From CAWJAP01 sp963834365 (GTDB lineage Bacteria; Acidobacteriota; Vicinamibacteria; Vicinamibacterales; Vicinamibacteraceae): DNA of 64,000 bases. The notes under the pieces were generated by a model. The model was given only the letters and a program-made list of their open reading frames with translations. It was not told where the DNA came from and made no database searches. The stretch is from NCBI GenBank assembly GCA_963834365.1, contig CAWIBS010000037.1:1-64000 (forward strand). Direction: 5' to 3'. The stretch's first letter is position 1. Each line of letters starts with the position of its first letter. Positions 28,678 through 38,323 of the stretch are shown here, piece by piece. The translations under genes were made by a program, and so were the position numbers.

Positions 28678-29443
28678 GGGCTAGGTACAACACGGCGATG
28701 AGGACGTTGGTGACGAAGAAGTTGACCGCGAGGACGGCCACCGAGCCGGCGACCACCGCGTTGGTGGTCGCACGACCCACGCCCTGTGTGCCACCCGAGG
28801 TTCGCAGGCCGACGTGGCAGCCGATGCTGACGATCGCGAAGCCGAGAAAGAACGGCTTGATCAACCCCATCCACACGTCTTCAACGTACAGGCTGTCGAT
28901 GACCGAGTTCCAGTACACGCTCGACGCGACGCGCAGCTGGAACACGGCGATCAGCCAGCCGCCGATCATCCCGACGAAGTTCGAGACGATGGTGAGCAGC
29001 GGAACCATGAGGACGCCCGCCAGCACCCGCGGGACGGCGAGCTTGCGGACAGGGTCGGTCCCCAGCGCGCGCAGCGCGCTGATCTGCTCGGTCACCATCA
29101 TCGACCCGAGCTCGGCGGCGATCCCCGAGCCGACCCGGCCTGTCACCATGAGCGCCGTCAGCACGGGACCGAGCTCCTTGACCATCGATGCGCTCACCAG
29201 CCGGCCGACCGCGGTCCGCGCGCCGAACTGATCGAGGGTCATGCCCGACTGCAGCGCGAGCGCCGCTCCGGTGAACATGCCCGTCAGGATGACGACCGTG
29301 AGCGAACCGACGCCGATCGCCTCGAACTGCTCGATGACGTCACGGAAATAGAAGGGGCGCGTGACGACGCCGCGCGCGACCGCGGCGCACAGCCGGACGT
29401 ACTCCTGCAGTTCGAGGAGGCCATGCTTGATCCACTCGATCAT
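28664..29443 (-). CDS. mlaE: MlaE-type ABC transporter permease
   Basis: 259 residues from ATG 29443, which overlaps the uvrB stop (ATGA). Several membrane helices and the MlaE signature: FTGAALALQSGMTLDQFGA, VKELGPVLTALMVTGRVGSG, IAAELGSMMVTEQISALRAL and GTDPVRKLAVPRVLAG. Inner-membrane permease of the Mla phospholipid transport system. The open frame extends much further upstream, but only as the antisense of uvrB frames; the start is decided by homology and the overlap. Confidence 0.93.
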   Translation of the reverse strand: MIEWIKHGLLELQEYVRLCAAVARGVVTRPFYFRDVIEQFEAIGVGSLTVVILTGMFTGAALALQSGMTLDQFGARTAVGRLVSASMVKELGPVLTALMVTGRVGSGIAAELGSMMVTEQISALRALGTDPVRKLAVPRVLAGVLMVPLLTIVSNFVGMIGGWLIAVFQLRVASSVYWNSVIDSLYVEDVWMGLIKPFFLGFAIVSIGCHVGLRTSGGTQGVGRATTNAVVAGSVAVLAVNFFVTNVLIAVLYLAHGPR

Positions 29444-31461
29444 CCGGCCTCGCCCACTCCCACCGCTCCGGGCAGCAGGGTGCGGAGCCGCCGGACCCGG
29501 TCGCGAACCGTCGCCGCACGCTCGAAGTCGAGGTCGGCGGCGGCCGCTTTCATCGCCGCTTCCTGCCGCGCGATCTCGGCCCGCAGCTCGCCCTCCGAAT
29601 GGAAGGCGTCGCGCTCGTCCGGCCCCTTCGGCACGGTGAGGTAGTCGCGCTCGTAGACGCTCGAGAGCACTTCGTCGATGGCCTTCACAATCGAGGTCGG
29701 CGTGATGTCGTGCTCGCGGTTGTACGCCTCCTGAATGGCGCGCCGGCGCTCGGTTTCCGCCAGCGCGCGGCGCATCGAGTCGGTCATCGTGTCGGCATAC
29801 ATGATCGCGGTGCCGCGGACGTTGCGCGCGGCGCGGCCGACGGTCTGGATGAGCGCGCCAGCCGACCGCAGGAACCCCTCCTTGTCGGCGTCGAGGACGG
29901 CGACCAGCGACACTTCCGGCAGATCGAGCCCTTCCCGCAACAGGTTGATCCCCACCAGCACGTCGAACTGCCCGCGCCGCAAATCCCGCAGGATCTCCAT
30001 CCGCTCGAGCGTGTCGATGTCCGAGTGGAGGTAGCGGACCCGCACGCCCAGCTCGTGATAATACTGCGTCAGGTCCTCGGCCATCCGCTTGGTCAGCGTC
30101 GTCACCAGCACCCGCTCGCCGCGCGCCACACGGTCGCGGATCTCGGCCAGCAGGTCGTCCACCTGCCCGCGCACCGGCCGCACGTCGATCGCCGGATCGA
30201 CCAGGCCTGTCGGGCGGATGATCTGCTCGACGACCACGCCGTGCGCCTTGGCCAGCTCCCAGGGGCCGGGGGTCGCCGACACGTGGACCAGCTGCCCGAC
30301 GCGAGCCTGCCATTCGTCGAAGTTCAGCGGCCGGTTGTCGAGCGCCGAGGGCAGGCGGAAGCCGTAGGCCACCAGCACCTCCTTGCGCGAGCGATCGCCG
30401 GCAAACATCCCGCGAATCTGCGGGATGGTCTGATGGCTCTCGTCGATGATCGTCAGCGCGTCCGCGGGGAGGTAGTCGAGCAGCGTCGGCGGCGGCTCGC
30501 CCGCCGAGCGCCCGGACAGGTGGCGCGAGTAGTTCTCGATCCCGTGGCAGTACCCGATCTCGTTCATCATCTCGAGATCGAACATCGTCCGCTGATGGAG
30601 CCGTTGGGACTCGAGCAGCTTGCTCTCGGCTTCGAGCGCCGCGGTCCGCTCCGCGAGCTCGGCCTTGATGCCTTCGACTGCGAGACGCCGGCGCTCGACC
30701 GGGGTCACGTAGTGCGACTTCGGATACACCGCCGTCCGGTCGTGACGGCGGAGGGTCTTCCCCGTGAGCGGGTCGAAGGTGGACAGCGCGTCCACCTCGT
30801 CGCCGAACAGCTCGATCCGGATCCCGAGCTCCTCATAGGACGGATACACCTCGATGACGTCGCCGCGGACCCGGAACGTGCCGCGGCTGAAGTCGTGGTC
30901 GTTGCGCTCGTACTGGATGTCCACCAGCTTGCGCAGGATGCGCTCGCGATCGAGCCGCTGTCCGCGCTCGAGGGGCAGCACCATGCCGTAGTACGCCTCC
31001 GGCGATCCCAGGCCGTAGATGCACGACACGCTGGCGACGATGATGACGTCGCGGCGCTCGAAGAGCGACCGCGTCGCCGAGAGGCGCATCCGATCGATCT
31101 CGTCGTTGATCGTCGCTTCCTTCTCGATGTACGAGTCGGTCGCCGGCACGTAGGCCTCGGGCTGGTAGTAGTCGTAGTAGGAGACGAAATATTCGACGGC
31201 GTTGCGCGGGAAGAACCGGCGGAACTCCTGGAAGAGCTGCGCCGCCAGCGTCTTGTTGTGCGCCATCACCAGCGTCGGCCGGTTGACGCGCGCGATGACC
31301 TTCGCCATCGTGAACGTCTTGCCGGAGCCGGTCACCCCGAGCAGCACCTGGTGCGGATCGCCGCGATCGAGGCCGTCCGCGAGCTCGTCGATCGCCCGGG
31401 CCTGATCGCCGCGCAGCTGGAAGTCGGATTCGAGCGTGAAGCGATCGTCGTGCGACGGCAT
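29440..31461 (-). CDS. uvrB: Excinuclease ABC subunit B
   Basis: 673 residues from ATG 31461. Helicase motif I GVTGSGKTFTMAKV, the beta-hairpin region YYDYYQPEAYVPATDSYI, DEID, motif V/VI GINLLREGLDLPEV and QTVGRAARN, and a C-terminal UVR domain (AAAADLDFERAATVRD). It verifies DNA damage with UvrA and recruits UvrC. The reading frame is open upstream through the VWFA gene, but that is caused by a frame break in the VWFA gene; normal UvrB length supports this start. Genes mlaE-mlaF-mlaD follow directly. Confidence 0.95.
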   Translation of the reverse strand: MPSHDDRFTLESDFQLRGDQARAIDELADGLDRGDPHQVLLGVTGSGKTFTMAKVIARVNRPTLVMAHNKTLAAQLFQEFRRFFPRNAVEYFVSYYDYYQPEAYVPATDSYIEKEATINDEIDRMRLSATRSLFERRDVIIVASVSCIYGLGSPEAYYGMVLPLERGQRLDRERILRKLVDIQYERNDHDFSRGTFRVRGDVIEVYPSYEELGIRIELFGDEVDALSTFDPLTGKTLRRHDRTAVYPKSHYVTPVERRRLAVEGIKAELAERTAALEAESKLLESQRLHQRTMFDLEMMNEIGYCHGIENYSRHLSGRSAGEPPPTLLDYLPADALTIIDESHQTIPQIRGMFAGDRSRKEVLVAYGFRLPSALDNRPLNFDEWQARVGQLVHVSATPGPWELAKAHGVVVEQIIRPTGLVDPAIDVRPVRGQVDDLLAEIRDRVARGERVLVTTLTKRMAEDLTQYYHELGVRVRYLHSDIDTLERMEILRDLRRGQFDVLVGINLLREGLDLPEVSLVAVLDADKEGFLRSAGALIQTVGRAARNVRGTAIMYADTMTDSMRRALAETERRRAIQEAYNREHDITPTSIVKAIDEVLSSVYERDYLTVPKGPDERDAFHSEGELRAEIARQEAAMKAAAADLDFERAATVRDRVRRLRTLLPGAVGVGEAG

Positions 31462-31466
31462 GCGTC

Positions 31467-32433
31467 TTACTTGTCCGCCGCTTCCTTGAAGGGCGCGTAG
31501 TATCCCTTTCGCGTGCGGATCCTGGCGCCACGCAGGTCGGCGCGCGTCACCCTGACCTCGATCGGCCGCCAGGTGCCGTCGGGCCGGGTGTTGGAGGAGA
31601 CGTACCCCAGCAGGTATCGCGAGTCCACCTCGCCGACGATGCGATCGTAGGCCTGGTCGATCTCCTTGAGCGAGGTCGGAAAGAAGGCCTGGCCGCCGGT
31701 GATGTCGGCAATCTGCTGCAGCTGGAGTCGTTGCTGGGTCCGGCTGAAGGCGGACTGGTGCTGCAGGAAGCCGATGGCGTAGACGGTCACGTCGCGAGGC
31801 CTTCAGCGTCGTCAGCACGTCGCTGTAGGTCAGCTTGCTCCGCGTGTCGCCGCCGTCGGTGAAGACGACGAGGACCTTCTGGCCGTGCTGGTCGAAGACG
31901 CCGCCGAGGTACACCCCGAGGGCATCGAAGAGGGCCGTCCATCCGTCCGGCTTGCGCGCGCGAAGCCGCGCCACCAGCCGGGCGAAGTCGCTCTGCGCGT
32001 AGGTCGCGACCCGCACCTCGGTGTCGAAGTCGACGATCGTGATGTCCTCGGCCCGCGGCAGCCGGTTGAGGAACCGGACGGCGGCGGTCCGCGCCATGTC
32101 CATGTCCACGTTCATCGATCCGCTGGTGTCGAAGAGCAGCCCGAGGCGAAGCGGGGGCGGTTGATCGCCGAGCGCTTCGAGGCCGCGGACGAAGAACCGG
32201 ATCTCCTGCCGGCGGCCGGCTTCGAAGACCTCGAAGTCGCTCGGCTCGAGATGCTCGATCGCGGCGCCCTGCCGATCGACGACCGCGACGCCGAGGTTGA
32301 CGAGCTCGACACCGCTCTTGAAGGTGGCCTGTGCGCCCGCCGGCGAGACGCCGCCGGTCGCGAGCGCGATGACGAGCGCGGCGATCGACAGCGACGTGAG
32401 GCGCGGGCGGCAGACGCAGACGCTATCGACCAT
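31467..32433 (-). CDS. VWFA domain secreted protein, acidobacterial type (one frame break)
   Basis: About 321 residues from ATG 32433 with a signal peptide (SLSIAALVIALATGG). A short N-terminal beta domain (VELVNLGVAVVDRQGAAIEH and LEPSDFEVFEAG) is typical of the acidobacterial VWFA family. The VWA domain shows the metal-site motif LFDTSGSMN and VVFTDGGDT. An extra base near 31800 breaks the frame; it continues VTVYAIGFLQHQSAF to GYYAPFKEAADK at 31467. Secreted adhesion or scaffold-type protein of unknown partner. It ends 5 bases before uvrB. Confidence 0.85.
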
Positions 32434-32493
32434 GGCAGAACCCGGTGGCACGTCCCGGAAGGATACACCGGCTCCGGTGACAGCCGGCCGTCG

Positions 32494-32499
32494 TATAAT
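32494..32499 (+). promoter_or_regulatory. Candidate -10 box of the DHH gene
   Basis: TATAAT stands out in a G+C-rich divergent gap, 53 bases before ATG 32552. A good -35 at the right distance is not visible, so this is only a candidate. The VWFA gene reads away on the other strand. Confidence 0.35.
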
Positions 32500-32551
32500 T
32501 GTGCGGTTGGAGGTAGCTCGAAGGCCGGCGCCGTGAGCTCACCCTCCCCCT

Positions 32552-34020
32552 ATGAAGTGTCTTGCGGTCTGCCAGGACGAGCTCCTGATTCGCACGCTCC
32601 ATCAGGTGCTCGCTCCCGGCTTCGACGTCGAATTCCTGGTCGAGAACCGGTCCCTTGCCCGGCGGCTCCACGAAGCCGGGCTGCCCGTGACCTCCGCCGA
32701 TCCCCGGCGGTGTGACTCGTACCTGAAGGCCGGGCTCTCCCCCGCCAACTGCGTCCTCATCCAGGACAACCACCGCCGGGGCCTCGGCCGGCTGATCGAC
32801 GCGGCGCGCGACGCCGGCGGAACGCTCATCTACATCATCGGCACGGGCAGCGACCCCGACCGCGAAGAGCGCCTCAAGGAGGAGTATCCCGGACATCACC
32901 TACTTCACGCTCGCGGAACTGGTCGCCACGCTCGCTCACGACCGAGCTCAGTCGATCATGACGCGCGGCGCGCGTCCAGCAATACCAACGATACTTCCAG
33001 GACGCGGACCGGGTGCTCATCCTCCTGCACAACGATCCCGACCCCGACGCGATGGCCAGCGGCCTCGCCCTGCGCAGTCTCCTCCGCCGCACCAAGGCCA
33101 CCGCCATCATCGGCGCCATCCAGAACGTCACCCGCCCCGAAAACCTGCGCATGAAGCACCTGCTCGACATTCACGTCGAGACGGTGACGCCGGCCGACTT
33201 CGCCGACTTCGAGCGCATCGCCACCGTGGACGTCCAGCCGCACTACTTCGGCGACTCGCTCGAACGGGCCGATCTGGTCGATCGATCATCATCCCGAGCA
33301 GGCGAACCACAACGCCGTGTTCAAGGACATCCGGGCCGACTACGGCTCGACCTGCACGATCCTCACCGAGCATCTCCGCGTCGGTCGACTTCGACATCTC
33401 CGAGCGCATCGCGACCGCGATGCTCTATGCGATCAAGTCGGACACGCTGTTCTTCGCGCGCCAGACCAACCGCGTCGACCTCGACGCCTTCTCGCACCTC
33501 TATCCGCTGTCGGACGCGGCGCTCATCCGCAAGATGGAAGGGGCCGACCTGACGCTCGACCGGCTGGAGTTCGTGACCCGCGCGGTGCGCGACGGCACGA
33601 TGGCGGACCAGGTGTTCTCCGCGTTCCTCGGCAAGGTGCCGCGCGAGGACTACATCACCTACGCCGCCGACTTCTTCCTCGACCTCGAGGACGTGCGCTG
33701 GACGATCATCTCGGGCCTGGTGAACGAGATGCTGGTCATCTCGGTCCGCAACCTGGGCTACACGCGCAACGCCGGCGAGTTCGTCAAACGCTGGTTCTGC
33801 CGACATCGGCAGCGCCGGCGGCCACCGCGCGATGGCCAAGGCGGTGGTGCCGCTGCACCGCTTCGCCGAGAAGTTCGGGCCGGTGGACGGCACCCGGCTC
33901 GACAGCGTGATCCGCCAGCTCGCCGATCAGTTCCTGCACGACACCAACGGCATCGAGAAGAAACCGGCCGGTCGCAGCGGTAGCTTCGCCGTCTCCGGTA
34001 CCTCGTCATGGCGGGGCTGA
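32552..34020 (+). pseudogene. DHH-family phosphoesterase with N-terminal nucleotide-binding-like domain, multiply frameshifted
   Basis: The frame from ATG 32552 starts MKCLAVCQDELLIRTLHQVL and has a Rossmann-like region (NCVLIQDNHRRGLGRLID, GGTLIYIIGTGSD). The DHH domain is spread over other frames: LLHNDPDPDAMASGLALRSL near 33025, VDDHHPEQANHN after correction near 33285, then DISERIATAMLYAIKSDT and the DHHA1-like end GSAGGHRAMAKAV near 33820. Five or six breaks (about 32890, 32975, 33283, 33380, 33800) each fit one extra base. The intact protein would resemble oligoribonuclease/bypass phosphoesterases that degrade nanoRNA or cyclic dinucleotides. The last residues before TGA 34018 fall into a palindromic repeat. 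Confidence 0.75.
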
Positions 34021-34028
34021 AGCCCCGC
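34011..34028. repeat. REP-like palindrome between convergent genes
   Basis: GCGGGGC-TGAA-GCCCCGC, perfect 7-base stem. It overlaps the end of the DHH gene and sits 14 bases from the end of the convergent PLP gene. A two-way terminator is plausible. Confidence 0.7.
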
Positions 34029-34041
34029 CTTAGCCGCGCCT

Positions 34042-35247
34042 TCAGGCGATGCCAGCGTGCACGACGGTCCGCATCCCCAGCCAGCGCCTGATCCAGGTCC
34101 GCGATCAGATCGGCGGCGTCCTCGAGTCCCACCGACAGGCGAATCATCCCCGGCGTGATGCCCGCGTCGCGAAGCTGGGCGTCGCTGTGGCCGAACTGCG
34201 ACGTGAGCACCGGCATGCGAGCAGATGCTCTCGACGCCGCCGAGGCTGGCGGCGCGGCGGACGACCTCGAGCCGATCGAAGGCCGCGCCGCGCGCTGGTA
34301 CGAGCCGCCGACGTCGAAGGTGACCATCCCGCCGAAGCCGCTGCATCTGCTCGCGGGCGATCGCGTGATCGGGATGCGACGGGAGCCCCGGATACAGCAC
34401 GGCGCTCACGCGCGCGTCCCGGGCCGAGGAATTCGGCGATCGCCAGGGCGCTGGCGTTCTGCCGCGCGACCCGCACCGGCAGCGTCTTCAGGCCGCGGCC
34501 GAGCGCATAGGCCGGCAGGGGATCGAGGATCGTTCCGAGGAGGCGCCGCGTCCGGGCGATGCGGTTCGACGAGCGCTGCCGGTCCGGCCAGCACGCCCGC
34601 GGTCACATCGCTGTGGCCGTTCAGATACTTCGTGGCGCTGTGCATGACCAGGTCGACGCCGAACGCCAGCGGCTGCTGATTGATCGGGCTGGCGAAGGTG
34701 TTGTCGATGACCGACGTCACGCCGCGGGCCCGGCACGCCGCGGCGACCGCGCGAATGTCCACGCAGCGCAGCGTCGGGTTGATCGGCGACTCGAACCAGA
34801 GGACGCGCGTGCGATCGGTGGCCAGGCGATCGACCTGCGTCAGCTCCTCCAGCGACAGGAACCGCGCCTGCACGCCGAAGCGCGCCAGCACGTCCTGGAG
34901 CAGATGCAGCGTGCCGCCGTAGATCGCCGCACTGCACAGCACTTCGTCTCCGGCCTGCGTCAGCGTCATCAGCGCCGTGGTCGTCGCGGCCATCCCCGAC
35001 GAGAGCAGCAGCGCGGTCTCGGCACCCTCGAGCGCGGCGAGAGTCTGCTCGACCTCCACCACGGTCGGATTCTCGTAGCGCGAGTAGAGATAGCCCGGCG
35101 CCGCCCTTCCTGATACGCGCGCACGGCGTCTGCCGACTCGAAGACGTAGGTCGACGTTTCGTAGATCGGCGTCGTCAGCGGCCCGTGCGCGTCCGCGCCG
35201 GCGGCGCGGTGGAGAATGGTGGTCGAGGGACCGGGATGGGAAGGCAT
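34042..35247 (-). pseudogene. Cys/Met metabolism PLP-dependent enzyme (cystathionine gamma-synthase/lyase type), multiply frameshifted
   Basis: From ATG 35247: GPLTTPIYETSTYVFESAD, then in another frame YLYSRYENPTVVEVEQTLAA, ETALLLSSGMAATTTALMTL, LWFESPINPTLRCVDI and SVIDNTFASPINQQPLAFG. The PLP lysine motif is DLVMHSATKYLNGHSDV. Later frames give LLGTILDPLPAYALGRGLK, SAVLYPGLPSHPDHAIA, and GMIRLSVGLEDAADLIADLD near the end at TGA 34042. Family enzymes make or cleave cystathionine or homocysteine in sulfur amino acid metabolism. At least five breaks; one near 35100 looks like a lost rather than gained base. The exact reaction cannot be told. Confidence 0.75.
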
Positions 35248-35280
35248 GAGGGTTCTGGTGATTCGTGGGTGGTCGGTTTG

Positions 35281-35361
35281 GCGGGGCTGAAGCCCCAGCC
35301 CTCCTGCGGAACCGGGGCGAGGCCGCTTCCAGCCGCAGGAGGGCGCGGCTTCAGCCGCGCC
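35281..35361. repeat. Composite REP element between the PLP and patatin genes
   Basis: GGGGCTGAAGCCCC at 35283-35296 and GCGCGGC-TTCA-GCCGCGC at 35343-35360 are two palindromes of opposite core orientation. Between them a 12-base inverted repeat pairs GCCCTCCTGCGG (35298-35309) with CCGCAGGAGGGC (35333-35344). The whole could fold as a cloverleaf-like structure. Confidence 0.7.
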
Positions 35362-35364
35362 CGT

Positions 35365-36858
35365 TCAGCGATCCAGCTTCGCGAGCATTTCGGCGATCGA
35401 GGGCGGCTCGCCGGCGTTCGGAGGGGTGGCCGGGCGGATTCGCGCTCGAGCTCGTCGCCGCTCGCGCCCACCACGGGCTCGATGAACTGGCGCGACGCAT
35501 CCTCGTAGCCCAGATCGCAGGAGCTCGCGGATGGACTGCCGCCGGTCGGACCGCTCGTCGTACGAGCCGCGGGCGTCGAAGAGACCGATCGCGTTGTGCA
35601 CCGGCTGAATCTGGAAGACGCCGGAGAAGCGATCGAAGAGCGCCGTCAAGCGCGTCCCGCGCCGCCGACGCTTCGGCGCCTGCCAGCTGCTCGGCGAGCC
35701 GCGCCCGCGGATCGACGAGGCGCGCTCCGAGCGTGTGCGGGCGGTCGAGCGCGACGTCGGAGGTCACGACAATCACCTGCTCGACGCCGGCTGCCGACAC
35801 TTCCTCGAGCAGCCGGACCACGGCGGCGGGCCGGTCGCAGACGCGATGCGTCTCGCCGCGCCAGAACGACGTCGGCCGGAAAAGTGATGAGATGCGGCTC
35901 GGTGAGGAGCGGGATCGCCAGCGCCGCCGCTACGGCGTCGGCGATGGGCGACCGCGCCCGGCGCCGCGAGATCCACGACCTCCGCGCTCCGCTGACTGCC
36001 CGGACCCGTCCCGAAGAACCGGGCCCGCTGTTCGGGATCGACCAGCGCAAACACCAGATCCCGACGCGTTTCGAGATCGTGCGTCGCGATCAGCAGCTCG
36101 CGATAGCCCGGCTGCGTCAGGTTGTCGGCCGAGCAGCTCGAGGTACCGCTCGCTCAGGTCCGAGGCGTCCGGGCGGGGCAGCTTCGTCGCACCGTGGACG
36201 AAGCTCCAGAAGCCATCGAGCACCCAGCGGACCACGGGCGCCGAATCGAGCGGCGCGCCGAGCGCCTCCCACCACAGCGGCCCCCGCGAGCGGCGGCGCC
36301 GGCTGCGCACGCGCTCGCCAATCCAGGCCCCCGCCAGCGCGAGCACCGCGACCAGCGCCGCGACGAGGACGATGCGCGACACGAGCAACGCACCGAGCCC
36401 GTCGTACAGGATCAGGCTCGCGACCCCGGCGAGGGCGCGCACCAGGCGCTCGCCGCTCGCAGGCGCGACCACGTCCACGAGCACCGCAAACGGCGCCAGG
36501 ACCGCAATCGCGGCGACGATGGCGAAGGGGACGAGGACGCCGAGCGCCACGGCCGCGAGCGCGAACCCGAGCAGCCGCCAGAGGCGACGCCAGCGGTAGA
36601 GCGGCGGCGGACCGGGCCGGCCGAGCCACAGACCGTCGGCCTCCCAGAGCCTCGCGCTGGCATCGACCGCCGCGAACATGGCGCCCACCGCACCCATGCC
36701 GCGTCCGGCAACCAGGTCGAGCCGCACACCGGCTTCCGAGAGCGCCCTCAGCACGCCCGCGTGGTACGCGCCGGCCGTGCCCGTCCCTGCCAGGACGAGA
36801 GCCGTGCGCTGCCGCGGCGAGTACCGGCGCGGAACGAGCGGAAGATGCGTCGCCGGTA
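35365..36858 (-). pseudogene. Patatin-like membrane protein with altered nucleophile site, multiply frameshifted
   Basis: Near 36790 the reading is RTALVLAGTGTAGAYHAGVL, a patatin oxyanion-hole region, followed by GVRLDLVAGRGMGAVGAMFA, where the usual GxSxG nucleophile motif reads GRGMG. Two or three hydrophobic stretches follow (LLGFALAAVALGVLVPFAIV, LLVSRIVLVAALVAVLALAG). Then frames change: ALVDPEQRARFFGTGPGS, IADAVAAALAIPLLTEPHLI, ALFDRFSGVFQIQPVHNAIG, to a stop at 35365. The first codon is unclear and lies next to the greA stop. The family hydrolyses lipids, but loss of Ser would make this one non-catalytic or a different class. Confidence 0.6.
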
Positions 36859-36864
36859 ATGGTG

Positions 36865-37338
36865 TTACTCGTCGGCGTCGTCGTGAATCGTGGACAGCTT
36901 CAGAATCTCGAAGGTACGCACGCCGGTCGGCGTCGGGACCATGACCTCGTCGCCTACTTCCTTGCCGACGAGGGCGCGGCCAATCGGCGAGGCCGTCGAG
37001 ATCCAGCCCTTCTCAGCGTCCGCATCTTCCGGCATCACCAGCTGAACGGTCAGCAGATCGCCTGTCGATTCCCGCAGATCGAGGGTGGACCCGAACGAGG
37101 CCTTTCCGTGCGGCAGGCGATCCAGGTTGATGAGCGAGATCTCCCCGACGCGCCGTTTGAGCATGCCGATGCGCGCCTGCAGGAAGACCTGGCGCTCCTT
37201 GGCCGCCTTGTACTCGGCGTTCTCACGCAGATCGCCGAGCTCGCGCGCCCGCTGGATCTCTTTGGGCAGCTCGGTCTTCAACTCCCGCTCGAGCTGCTGG
37301 ATCTCGTCCTCGAATCTCTTCAGCAACTGGGCCTTCAT
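36865..37338 (-). CDS. greA: Transcript cleavage factor GreA
   Basis: 157 residues from ATG 37338, normal for GreA. N-terminal coiled-coil finger ending in the acidic tip, ARELGDLRENAEYKAAKERQ, then the FKBP-like C-terminal domain GSTLDLRESTGDLLTVQLV, ISTASPIGRALVGKEVGDEV and MVPTPTGVRTFEILKL. It binds RNA polymerase and stimulates cleavage of backtracked RNA. The frame is open upstream, but length and homology fix the start. Confidence 0.95.
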   Translation of the reverse strand: MKAQLLKRFEDEIQQLERELKTELPKEIQRARELGDLRENAEYKAAKERQVFLQARIGMLKRRVGEISLINLDRLPHGKASFGSTLDLRESTGDLLTVQLVMPEDADAEKGWISTASPIGRALVGKEVGDEVMVPTPTGVRTFEILKLSTIHDDADE

Positions 37339-37501
37339 CGCGCTCCTGGGTCCGCCGCCCCGCCAGCCGCGTTCCACGCGACCGGTCTGCGGGACCGAGA
37401 TGTTAGCAGGTTGGCGAAAATCGCAGCAAGAACGCCGGCCGCCGCGCATCGCGAACCGTGCGTCCGCGAGCCGCCGCTCGCAGTATCGTTAGCGCGGAGA
37501 C

Positions 37502-38323
37502 ATGGAAATCGTGTCGAGCCGCAAGAATCCGCTGGTGGCCGAAATGCGCCGCGTGGCGCGCGAGTCCGGGGTTCGCGATCGGATCCTCCTCGAGGGCTGG
37601 CACCTCGTTGACGAGGCGCGGGCCGCGCGTCTGCCACTGGTCTGCGTCGCATTCGGGGCACGTGCGCTGGCCGACGACGACGGTCGCGCCCGGCGCCTGG
37701 CTGCGACGCTCGCCGGCATCGGCGTCCGCGTCGTCCAGGTCACCGACGCAGTGCTCGAAGCGATGAGTCCCGCCCAGACCCCCGCTGGCGTCGTCGCCCT
37801 CGGGACGCGGCCCCGGTTCACGCTCGCCCAGGTTGTCGCCGCAGGCCGGCAGCCTCTCGTCTGCGTCCTCGTCGATGTGCAGGATCCTGGCAACGTCGGC
37901 GCGACCGCCCGTGTCGCCGAAGCCGCCGGTGTCTCGGGGCTCGTGGTCACCGGCGCCAGTGCGGACCCGTACGGATGGAAGGCGTTGCGGGGGGCGATGG
38001 GCAGCGCGTTTCGCCTCCCCATTGCGCAGGAGGAGAACCCGCAGTCGGTGCTCGCGGCCATGCACGCGGCGGGGCTGCAGGTGGTCGGCACGCAGCCGAG
38101 CCGGGCCCGGCCCTTCGATGCGATCGACTGGACGAAGCCCTCGGCCTTTCTGGTTGGCAGCGAGGGTGCGGGACTGGCCGAGGAGCTCAGAGCCGGCGCC
38201 GACGTCATCGTCGCCATTCCGATGGAAGCGCCGGTCGAATCCCTCAACGTCGCGGTCAGCGCCGGGCTGCTCGCCTACGAGGCCAGGCGTCAGCGTCAGC
38301 GCGGGGACGGAGCCCGCACCTGA
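37502..38323 (+). CDS. TrmH/SpoU family RNA 2'-O-methyltransferase
   Basis: 273 residues from ATG 37502. SpoU motifs in order: LVDVQDPGNVGATARVAEAA, FLVGSEGAGL and IPMEAPVESLNVAVSAGLLA, which form the knotted SAM-binding site. The N-terminal substrate-binding domain begins ISSRKNP-like (VSSRKNPLVAEMRRVA) as in rRNA or tRNA ribose methylases such as RlmB. The exact RNA target is not determined. Its stop overlaps the most likely start of rarA. Confidence 0.92.
   Translation: MEIVSSRKNPLVAEMRRVARESGVRDRILLEGWHLVDEARAARLPLVCVAFGARALADDDGRARRLAATLAGIGVRVVQVTDAVLEAMSPAQTPAGVVALGTRPRFTLAQVVAAGRQPLVCVLVDVQDPGNVGATARVAEAAGVSGLVVTGASADPYGWKALRGAMGSAFRLPIAQEENPQSVLAAMHAAGLQVVGTQPSRARPFDAIDWTKPSAFLVGSEGAGLAEELRAGADVIVAIPMEAPVESLNVAVSAGLLAYEARRQRQRGDGART

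Noticed and set aside
29440..32451. A 1,003-residue VWFA-UvrB fusion protein
   Set aside because: The middle about 110 residues are low-complexity, while another frame encodes the proper end of the VWFA protein and a normal UvrB start. One extra base explains the fusion.
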